A stretch of DNA of 13,657 nucleotides from CAYLOP01 sp964385305 (GTDB lineage Bacteria; Chloroflexota; Anaerolineae; Anaerolineales; E44-bin32), in contig CAYLOP010000084.1 of NCBI GenBank assembly GCA_964385305.1, positions 1 to 13,657 of the forward strand. The letters run 5' to 3'. Shown here one piece after another: positions 7,866 through 13,657 of this stretch. The notes under the pieces were generated by a model. The model saw nothing but the letters and a program-made list of their open reading frames with translations, was not told the DNA's origin and did not search any database. Numbering within the stretch: the first letter of the stretch is position 1; each line of letters opens with the position of its first letter. Both the position numbers and the translations under genes were made by a program.

Positions 7866-8554
7866 GCATCAGGTCCGGTCGCTTCCACCGGGGGATGCCC
7901 GGTGATACGAATACCCGCTTCTTTCATCCCATGACGCTTATTGATTCCAATCAATACAGGAGTCAAACCCTCAACCACGATCGCGTTAGCCAGTGGTCCG
8001 GCATCCCAACCTACCAGCCTTGCTGCACGAACAAGCTCCAGGACCTGCTCTCGTGCGCCCTCGTGATCTCCGCAAACGAGCACATCACATGGTACGGGGT
8101 GATCTTCCAGGAGGTGTACATGGGAGACATTCTGGAAAGCCGCCACCACATCCACGCCCTCGCCCAAGATCTCCTGCGCCTCTTGCGCAGCGCTGCCCGA
8201 CGGTGGAACTTTCAAAACAGATACCTCCGGTGGCACCAGTGGCACTGTGACATCCACCAGAACTTTCCCTTGGAGTTGGTCTTTAAGACCTTCTAGTGTG
8301 TCACGGTGTGCGTTATACGGCACGGTGAGCACAGCGATGTCACATGCCTCAGCAGCTTCCACGTTTCCCATCCCCACAACAAGCTCGCGTTCTAATCGCT
8401 CGTTCAACTCTGCAGCGACGCGTTCCGCCTTCTCCGGTGTGCGTGATCCGATCACCACATGGTAACCGGCTTGGGCCCATCGATAGGCAAGACCTGGTCC
8501 TTCCTTCCCTGTTCCCCCGAGAATAGAGAGCGTAAGAATCAGTCGACCAGACAT
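7862..8554 (-). CDS. npdG: F420H2:NADP+ oxidoreductase (NADPH-dependent F420 reductase)
   Basis: A 230-residue protein of the NpdG/Fno family that passes hydride between NADP(H) and F420. The N-terminal Rossmann loop GGTGKEGPGLA (13-23) and the SRT at 37-39, which reads the NADP 2'-phosphate in this family, are present. They are followed by VLTVPYNAH, VDVTVPLVPP and a C-terminal helical part ending near GINKRHGMKEAGIRITG. The start at 8554 has GGGAGGGG just upstream and lies 29 bases after the end of the frameshifted amidohydrolase. It is the first intact F420 gene of the block and would link the F420 pool to central NADPH metabolism. The direction in the cell (F420 reduction or F420H2 oxidation) cannot be told from the sequence. 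Confidence 0.93.
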   Translation of the reverse strand: MSGRLILTLSILGGTGKEGPGLAYRWAQAGYHVVIGSRTPEKAERVAAELNERLERELVVGMGNVEAAEACDIAVLTVPYNAHRDTLEGLKDQLQGKVLVDVTVPLVPPEVSVLKVPPSGSAAQEAQEILGEGVDVVAAFQNVSHVHLLEDHPVPCDVLVCGDHEGAREQVLELVRAARLVGWDAGPLANAIVVEGLTPVLIGINKRHGMKEAGIRITGHPPVEATGPDA

Positions 8555-8583
8555 TACCCCTCCCTTTCAGTTCTTAAGATTCT

Positions 8584-9934
8584 TCAATCTGCCGGCACGT
8601 AGGTTTTATAACGATCCCAAACCTCTTTCGCGTAAACCCGAGATTTGGCAGTGATCTCAATTTCATCCAGCGTCAGCAATTGGCGATCCTTCATCAGTAC
8701 ATTTCCGTTTACGATCGTTGTGGTGACCATCGAACCATGGAAGCCAAACAGAATATGCCACGGCACGTTTCCCGCGGTCATCGGCGTCGTGGGGTGATAA
8801 TCGACAAGGATGAGTTCGGCATAAGCCCCTTCTTTGATTCCCCCCAATGGTGCTCCCGGGAAAAATCGGCCCGCTAGAGCGGCGTTCTTGGTCACCGCCA
8901 TGTCGATGATGGTATCGTCCGGCATTCGACTCGGATCGCGGTTCCATAGTTTGTGGACGAGGTAAGCTGCTTTCCATTCCTCCCACATCGCGTTCGAAAA
9001 GCCGTCATTGCCCAAGCCAACGCGCACACCTGCGCGTATGAGCGATTCAACCGGAGGGACACCCACCCCATTGTTCATGTTTGAGCGCGGTTGGTGGGTT
9101 ACCCATGTCCGGCTCCGTGCGAGGAGATCGATCTCCCGCGCGTCGACGTGCACGGCGTGCACTGCGATCGTCCCCTCACCCAGGATACCATGCTTCTCGA
9201 GCCGGTCGACCACCCGTTGGTTCCATTTTTCGAGACTATCGTATTGATCCGCTTCATGCTCTGCAACGTGGATGTGAAAACCAGCCCCTTCCGGGATCGC
9301 ATCCCGGCATGCATCAAGCGTAGTCGCTGAAAGGCTGAGGCTGGCATGCAAGCCGAATATGGCAGCCACACGCCCTCCCGCCACATCCTCCGACTGACAG
9401 CGCTCAATGAAACGAACATTTTCGTGAATGCCCACCTTGGCTTTCGCTTCCCCATCTCGATCTGTGACCTCATAACACAGCCCGCAGGCCAGACTGATCC
9501 ACTACGTCGGCGATCACATCCAGGGAACCATCAATGGCATTGGGGGAAGCATGATGATCGATCAAGGTCGTGGTGCCATGCTTAATGGCATCGATCAGGC
9601 AAACCAATGCGGAGTAGCGCACATCCTCCAGGGTGAGTGATTTATCCAACGGCCACCATAGTTTGTTCAAGATTTCTGGAAAAACCCGGGGTGGTTTCCC
9701 AGGGATCGCCATCCCACGCGCAAATGCGCCATAGAAATGGGTATGGGCGCAGATGTTGCCCGGCATGAGAATCTGCCCTCCCGCGTCCAGCTTCTCCGCG
9801 GTGGGCCTCCCTGCCAGGACTTCCTGGGACGGGCCGACCTGCGCGATCTTTTCCTCTTCAACGTAGACCGCATGGTCGTCCAAAATACGATTGGGATCAC
9901 CCCATGTGATCAGGCGCGCGTTATGAATGATCAT
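8584..9934 (-). pseudogene. ssnA: SsnA-like amidohydrolase, split by a frameshift near 9481
   Basis: A second SsnA-type gene in two frames. The first part (9934 down to a TGA at 9472-9470) carries HTH at 64-66 (ICAHTHFYGAFARGM) and the HGTTTLIDHHASP strand. The rest, in another frame to 8584, carries HIHVAE, the VHAVHVDARE segment and GNDG. At the join the minus strand reads CTG CGG G CTG TGT TAT GAG. The first frame gives GLRAVL-stop, while skipping a single G gives GLR-LCYEV, which lines up with GLRASLCYEV in the intact copy at 312-1631. Overlap of the two frames is limited to about 9470-9503 by stops on both sides. Both halves are otherwise well conserved, so this is either a recent inactivation or a base-call or assembly error. 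Start ATG 9934 is chosen for the AGGGG eight bases upstream. If repaired, the product would be about 450 residues. Confidence 0.82.
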
Positions 9935-9942
9935 GCTCATTT

Positions 9943-9947
9943 CCCCT
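9943..9947 (-). promoter_or_regulatory. Ribosome binding site for the frameshifted ssnA paralogue
   Basis: AGGGG on the minus strand, eight bases before ATG 9934. It sits right at the Nudix stop codon (9949-9951). The spacing favours 9934 over the in-frame ATG at 9940 (two bases away) or TTG at 9952. Confidence 0.6.
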
Positions 9948-9948
9948 C

Positions 9949-10578
9949 TCAATCAAATACGGCTAACCGTGACGGATCGCGATACACCGCAATGGCATCC
10001 TCGATATGACGAGGCGTCGTACGATACGGTGAAAAGGGATGCGGCAAATCGTCGATCAGGAAAAAACCCGCCTCGCTGGTCTCGGCGCTCGTCTCGAGTT
10101 CACCGGAGAGTAGCTCACATAAAAACACGATCTTGTAGGCATGAAACAACGGCAAAGCATCTCCTATTCGGTTCGCATCATAAACGCCCACCAACTGGGT
10201 CGCACGGGCATGCACCCCCGACTCTTCCAAGACCTCGCGCTCTACCGCGATCTGCGGTGACTCGCCAACATCCGCCCATCCCCCAGGGAGTGTCCAACCG
10301 CCATCTAAGACTTCACGCACCATCAGCAATCGGTCCTGGTCAAATATCGCAGCGCGCACATCGACTTTGGGCGTAACATAGCCCGGCTGCGCGCTAAAGG
10401 AGACAAGCACTTCCTCCTGGGTGAGATTGCTATGGGAGGCGATCATATCGGCGGCGATCTCCTGCAAACGCTGAGCCCGCTCCCGTTCAAATGAGTTGCG
10501 CGCGTAGTACTCGCTTGTTTGTGCTAAAGCGTGAATTTCACGCGCCCAATTGAGCCACGGTTTCGAAAGATCAGTCAT
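9949..10578 (-). CDS. Nudix hydrolase with N-terminal helical domain (CDP-choline/ADP-ribose pyrophosphatase-like)
   Basis: A 209-residue Nudix enzyme. The signature GX5EX7REUXEEXGU is perfect at residues 100-122, starting GWADVGE and ending REVLEESGV. The first 60 residues (WLNWAREIHALAQTSEYYAR) look like the helical N-terminal domain seen in Bacillus CDP-choline pyrophosphatase and related ADP-ribose hydrolases. It is cytoplasmic and would cleave a nucleoside diphosphate linked to another group with Mg2+. The ATG at 10578 overlaps the end of the molybdenum-enzyme remnant by eight bases. Its presence between catabolic genes suggests clearing of a nucleotide by-product, but the substrate is not readable from the sequence. 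Confidence 0.9.
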   Translation of the reverse strand: MTDLSKPWLNWAREIHALAQTSEYYARNSFERERAQRLQEIAADMIASHSNLTQEEVLVSFSAQPGYVTPKVDVRAAIFDQDRLLMVREVLDGGWTLPGGWADVGESPQIAVEREVLEESGVHARATQLVGVYDANRIGDALPLFHAYKIVFLCELLSGELETSAETSEAGFFLIDDLPHPFSPYRTTPRHIEDAIAVYRDPSRLAVFD

Positions 10579-11332
10579 ATGTGCTTCTCACGGCCTTCAT
10601 TGCCAGTTCCTGTGCCAGCTGATTCTGGTCGATCTGCAGGTTTTGAACGCATACACCACAGGCATTATAGATGGCATTTGTGATCGCGGGGATCGTTGGG
10701 ATGCTGCTTATCTCTCCGATCCCTTTTGCACCATAGGGTCCTTCGCTGGTTGGGTGCTGTACGACAATTGGGATGATCTCAGGGGTATGCTTGATGGAAG
10801 GCATACGATAGCGCGCGAGGCGATCGCTGAACAGCATGCCATCCTCTACGATGAACGCTTCTACAAGCGCATTCCCCAACCCCATCATCACGCCGCCTTC
10901 AATTTGGCCCTGCAAGCCCAGCGGATGGATCACACGACCAACATCATTGGCCGCGATCACCCATAATTCATACACCTCCCCCGTGAGCACATCGACCTCA
11001 ACCTCCGCAGCCTGCGCCGCAAAGGAGAAGGCAAAGTGCATTTCACCGCCCGTGCCGAGGGGTTGGGTTTGAGGCGCCCAGTATTCATATTCCGCACGGG
11101 GTTCGCGACCCTCTTGCCTCATGATACCAACAGCCTCTCCAAGGGAGACTGAATGCTCCTTGACCTGAGCGAGACCTTCAATGAAGCGCAAATCTTCCGG
11201 AGGACAATCGTACTTCTCTGCCAGGGTTATCTGAACGGCTTGGAGAACGGTTGCGGCAGCATGGCGCACAGCCTTGCCGGTGACGCAGGTTTGACGTGAA
11301 GCAGTTGTCGGACCGCCATCCGGGATTTCATC
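10571..11332 (-). pseudogene. Xanthine dehydrogenase-family molybdenum subunit, C-terminal third only
   Basis: About 254 residues matching the C-terminal domain of the molybdopterin-binding subunit of xanthine dehydrogenase/aldehyde oxidase enzymes, which are normally about 700-800 residues. Recognisable parts are PDGGPTTASRQT near the broken end, the VDVLTGEVYELWVIAANDVG strand, HPLGLQGQIEGGVMMGLG, and GPYGAKGIGE, which holds the catalytic Glu. The two upstream thirds, including the first Moco-binding regions, are missing. The frame stays open back to a TAA at 11435-11437 inside the hydantoinase gene, but homology stops near 11332. The first in-frame start-like codon is GTG 11269, without a good binding site. 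I see no FAD or [2Fe-2S] subunit in the window. Most likely this is what is left after a deletion that joined it to the hydantoinase gene; a short functional protein seems unlikely. Confidence 0.8.
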
Positions 11333-11382
11333 TTTGCCGCGACAACAGCTTCGTCCCCAAACTGTATTGGTTGTTCGGCGGC

Positions 11383-12804
11383 CTATAAAATCTCCGCACC
11401 CGGTGGACGCTTCAAGAAGCGGCCCATCCCTGCCTTACCTCGCCACTCGTCACCATCCACGATGAGATCGCCCCGCAAGAAGACTTTCTCGGGGAAACCC
11501 TGCAACTCCCAACCTTCATACAAGTTGTAATCTGTACGGTGATGGGCGTGTGCAACACCATACGTTAGACGCTTCTCTGGGTCCCAGATGACAATGTCGG
11601 CATCCGCACCTGGCATAAGACATCCCTTCTTTGGATATAGGCCAAAGATCTTGGCAGCGTTGGTGCTCGTGAGCGCCACAAACTTGTTGGGGGTGATACG
11701 CCCTGTGCCAACGCCATACGTCCATAGGATCGGCAATCGGTCACCCACACCCGGCACGCCATTGGGGATCTTTGTGAAATCGTCCGCCCCCAGCTCCTTC
11801 CCTGGGATCGCGATCATCTCGCCCTCATACTCGATGGGCTTCGTTCCGTCGAAAAAGAACGGGCAGTGATCCGTGCCCACTGTCTGGATCGTACCATCCT
11901 TCACGCCACGCCAGAGCGCCGCATTATCCGCTTTGGTGCGCATGGGTGGCGAGCAGATCCACTTTGCACCATCGGGACGGCACAATTCACTATCGGTGAA
12001 GAAGAGGTGGGGCATGCAGACCTCGCCCATCACGCGCACGCCGCGCTCCCTTCCATACTGGATCTGATCCACACCCCCCGCCGTGTTCAGATGTACGACA
12101 TACAACGACGCGCCCGCCTGTTCCGCCAGCGCGATGCCGCGCAACACCGATTCGACTGCCCCCCATGCAGGACGGGTGTATGCGTGCCATTCAGGCTTTG
12201 TATGTCCTTGAGAAAGCGCCTCTGCTGTAAGCACCTCGATCACATCCCCGTTCTCAGCATGAAGCAGGACCAAGCCTCCCAACCCTGCGCTTGCGCGCAT
12301 CAATCTGAATATCTCGCCGTCTTGGAGCCTCAAGCGTCCGTTGTAGGCTGTAAAGACCTTCAAGGTCGTCACACCCTCATCGAATAAATCTTGAAGTTCT
12401 CCAAGCACAGCTTCATCAAGGTGAGTGACATTCATGTGGAAACCGAAATCTATCGCCGCTTTATCGTCCGCCTTTTGATGCCAGGCATCCAGCGATTCCT
12501 TTAGCGTCTTGTGATCTTGAGAAATAAAATCGAGCGCGGTGGTCGTGCCACCGAAAGCTGCAGCTTTATGACCGGTGTAATGATCATCGGATGAAACAGT
12601 ATCAAACATGGGAAGATTAAGATGTGTATGCGGATCAATGCCACCTGGCAAGATCAACTTTCCTGCAGCATCGATCACCTCAGCCTCTGGAACTTCGAGG
12701 TCTTTTCCAATCGCCGCGATGCGTTCACCTTCAATGAGAATATCTGCATCGAAGGTTTCGTAGGCGGTGATCAACGTCCCTGAACGGATGATTATCTTTG
12801 ACAT
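11383..12804 (-). CDS. D-hydantoinase / dihydropyrimidinase
   Basis: A complete 473-residue cyclic amidohydrolase that opens the ring of dihydropyrimidines or 5-substituted hydantoins. The two-metal site is intact: HTH at 59-61, the carbamylated Lys at 149 in TLKVFTAY, His182 in LLHAENGD, His238 in VVHLNTAGG and Asp312 in GTDHCPF. Tyr154 sits where the substrate-binding Tyr of D-hydantoinases is found. GAGGAG lies nine bases before ATG 12804, and a TATAAT candidate promoter lies about 55 bases upstream. In a reductive pyrimidine pathway this enzyme acts directly after a dihydropyrimidine dehydrogenase, and a DPD-like gene is present at 1763-4267. No beta-ureidopropionase (third step) is seen. 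In E. coli the homologue hyuA neighbours ssnA and xdh genes, as here. Confidence 0.93.
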   Translation of the reverse strand: MSKIIIRSGTLITAYETFDADILIEGERIAAIGKDLEVPEAEVIDAAGKLILPGGIDPHTHLNLPMFDTVSSDDHYTGHKAAAFGGTTTALDFISQDHKTLKESLDAWHQKADDKAAIDFGFHMNVTHLDEAVLGELQDLFDEGVTTLKVFTAYNGRLRLQDGEIFRLMRASAGLGGLVLLHAENGDVIEVLTAEALSQGHTKPEWHAYTRPAWGAVESVLRGIALAEQAGASLYVVHLNTAGGVDQIQYGRERGVRVMGEVCMPHLFFTDSELCRPDGAKWICSPPMRTKADNAALWRGVKDGTIQTVGTDHCPFFFDGTKPIEYEGEMIAIPGKELGADDFTKIPNGVPGVGDRLPILWTYGVGTGRITPNKFVALTSTNAAKIFGLYPKKGCLMPGADADIVIWDPEKRLTYGVAHAHHRTDYNLYEGWELQGFPEKVFLRGDLIVDGDEWRGKAGMGRFLKRPPGAEIL

Positions 12805-12813
12805 GAAAAGATG

Positions 12814-12819
12814 CTCCTC
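12814..12819 (-). promoter_or_regulatory. Ribosome binding site of the hydantoinase gene
   Basis: GAGGAG nine bases upstream of ATG 12804 on the minus strand; it confirms the chosen start. Confidence 0.65.
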
Positions 12820-12857
12820 ATTCTTGATGCAACTCCGTGCGAAGAAGCGTATAGGGT

Positions 12858-12867
12858 GATTATAATC
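12858..12867 (-). promoter_or_regulatory. Candidate -10 element within a perfect 10-bp palindrome, upstream of the hydantoinase gene
   Basis: The minus strand reads GATTATAATC, a perfect palindrome containing a consensus TATAAT at 12864-12859, 54 bases before the hydantoinase ATG. I do not find a good -35 hexamer 16-18 bases upstream (the sequence there is about AAGCAA), so recognition would need an activator or would be weak. It is the best candidate in the window for starting the long operon. The 102-base gap around it, between the 167-residue gene and the hydantoinase, shows no terminator hairpin with a U-run. Confidence 0.33.
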
Positions 12868-12906
12868 TCATGGTTCCTCAATTGCTTTTTCAGATCAGGT
12901 CCAAAC

Positions 12907-13410
12907 TCAACCATGCTCATTTGAGATCGCTTTACTGGAGGCGTCAATCTCGCTGCGCTCACGCAGAATCTGCCACAATCTGTCACGCTTCTGAGAGGGC
13001 GGAACGCGCAAGTCTTTCATCTCCTTCGCATGCAGCAAGCGTTCGCCTGTTGTGTATAAGAAAGTGAATCGCCGCCATCGAGCGGAGGGAATTGGATGTG
13101 GTAACTGGACAAGATCCCCCAATTGAAGTTGGAAATAGGGCTCATCCGCTCGAGGATGATCCGATTCAGCGCGCAGGAGTGTCTGCCTCGTCACTAGTTC
13201 AAAACCCCTAACCGGCGCCAGGTATCGGATAGACCACTTCTCTTCTCCAAATGCTTTGGTGAGATAGAATGCTATCCAATCCACTCGAACGGTTTTCGGC
13301 GCAGTCTGCACAGGGATTCGATACCAGCCGAGCACACGAGCGATCTCCAGGTCACGAGGATCGTTCATAACAGCTATGAGAATCAAGTCATCAGGCTGAA
13401 CATCGGGCAT
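12907..13410 (-). CDS. Conserved-looking hypothetical protein, 167 residues
   Basis: I do not recognise a named function. The protein has no signal peptide or membrane helix, and is rich in aromatic and charged residues. Distinct stretches are LIAVMNDPRDLEIARVLGWY (10-29), TVRVDWIAFYLTKAFGEEKW (about 40-59), SDHPRADEPYFQLQLGDL (about 83-100) and IPSARWRRFTFLYTTGERLL (about 107-126). The pattern of short strands with RADEPYF and RWRRFTF looks like a compact alpha/beta domain, possibly nucleic-acid related, but that is a guess. GGGGGGAGAA directly before ATG 13410 is a good binding site. It is 102 bases upstream of the hydantoinase gene in the same direction, separated by the candidate promoter, so it may not belong to the same operon. 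Confidence 0.75.
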   Translation of the reverse strand: MPDVQPDDLILIAVMNDPRDLEIARVLGWYRIPVQTAPKTVRVDWIAFYLTKAFGEEKWSIRYLAPVRGFELVTRQTLLRAESDHPRADEPYFQLQLGDLVQLPHPIPSARWRRFTFLYTTGERLLHAKEMKDLRVPPSQKRDRLWQILRERSEIDASSKAISNEHG

Positions 13411-13580
13411 TTCTCCCCCCTTTCCTACCCAAGAGCGTCCCCAAGAGGATTAACCCCAGTCCACAATAATCACCCCCAAACTTGGAGAGCTTGTTCGGTA
13501 ACACAAACCTTCAAGCGCTGCTCGATACTCGAAGGCGATTCGTCTTTTGTTAGGACGAGGTCAATCGAGACCGATAGATC

Positions 13581-13657
13581 CTAAATCAGCCCAACCTTTG
13601 CGTTAAACGCCCCGATCAGCGCATCGAAAGATTCGATCTGCCCCTGAATATCTGTCC
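13581..13657 (-). CDS. Possible C-terminal end of an unidentified gene, cut by window edge
   Basis: The frame entering from the right edge gives 24 residues (TDIQGQIESFDALIGAFNAK then VGLI) before a TAG at 13583-13581. The composition looks like an amphipathic helix of a real protein, but it is too short to identify. The same frame stays open after the TAG for another 36 codons to a TGA at 13472-13470. The remaining gap to the 167-residue gene (13411-13580) holds no other feature I can support. Confidence 0.3.
   Translation of the reverse strand, partial: TDIQGQIESFDALIGAFNAKVGLI

Noticed and set aside
9470..9503. Programmed ribosomal frameshift in the second ssnA
   Set aside because: There is no known slippery heptamer, internal binding site or pseudoknot-like sequence, and the intact paralogue uses a single frame. 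A mutation or base-call error is simpler.
13508..13535. Inverted repeat CCTTC...GAAGG upstream of the 167-residue gene
   Set aside because: A five-base stem with an 18-base loop and no U-tract is not convincing as a terminator or operator.
1..13657. CRISPR arrays, tRNA/rRNA genes, insertion sequences or phage genes
   Set aside because: I found no regularly spaced repeats, tRNA-like cloverleaf, transposase-like protein or terminal inverted repeats on either strand.

Overview
Every gene I can support lies on the minus strand, so transcription runs from high to low coordinates. The content suggests a bacterium that makes the deazaflavin coenzyme F420. The genes for F420 biosynthesis and F420 reduction are intact: npdG, cofE, an FbiB-C-terminal-like nitroreductase, cofD and cofC. 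They sit with two probable F420-using flavoproteins (a PPOX/split-barrel protein and a luciferase-like monooxygenase). The unfused CofE and nitroreductase, next to a dihydropyrimidine-dehydrogenase-like fusion and SsnA-type amidohydrolases, fit an uncultured Chloroflexota-like lineage best. That placement is inference; an actinobacterial relative is the main alternative. Both window edges cut genes.

Layout in transcription order. At the right edge (13581-13657) is a doubtful gene end. A 167-residue conserved-looking protein of unknown function follows (13410-12907). After a candidate promoter (TATAAT at 12864-12859) comes a D-hydantoinase/dihydropyrimidinase (12804-11383). Next is only the C-terminal third of a xanthine-dehydrogenase-type molybdenum subunit (about 11332-10571), then a Nudix hydrolase (10578-9949) and an SsnA-like amidohydrolase broken by a frameshift (9934-8584). 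The F420 block follows: npdG (8554-7862), cofE (7865-7092), a PPOX-class protein (6947-6546), the nitroreductase (6549-5938), cofD (5947-4994) and cofC (4997-4371). Several of these overlap by ATGA. After cofC is a 37-codon fossil of a luciferase-like gene (4367-4254). It leads into a DPD-like flavin/Fe-S fusion (4267-1763), an intact SsnA-like amidohydrolase (1631-312), and the start of a full luciferase-like F420 enzyme (273 to beyond the left edge).

Taken together, the non-F420 genes resemble the parts of the E. coli ygfK/ssnA/xdh/hyuA gene set for purine, pyrimidine or hydantoin breakdown: an oxidising molybdenum enzyme, a reducing DPD-like enzyme, a cyclic amidase and aminohydrolases. 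The unusual point is that an F420 pathway sits in the middle. My reading is an F420-assisted N-heterocycle catabolic operon in which NpdG and the luciferase-like enzyme exchange F420H2. Three genes of the catabolic part are broken here (xdh truncated, one ssnA frameshifted, one luciferase-like gene reduced to a fossil), while all F420 genes look intact. This suggests the catabolic module is being remodelled. I see no RNA genes, CRISPR arrays, insertion sequences or clear terminators, and no gene-free stretch over 300 bases.
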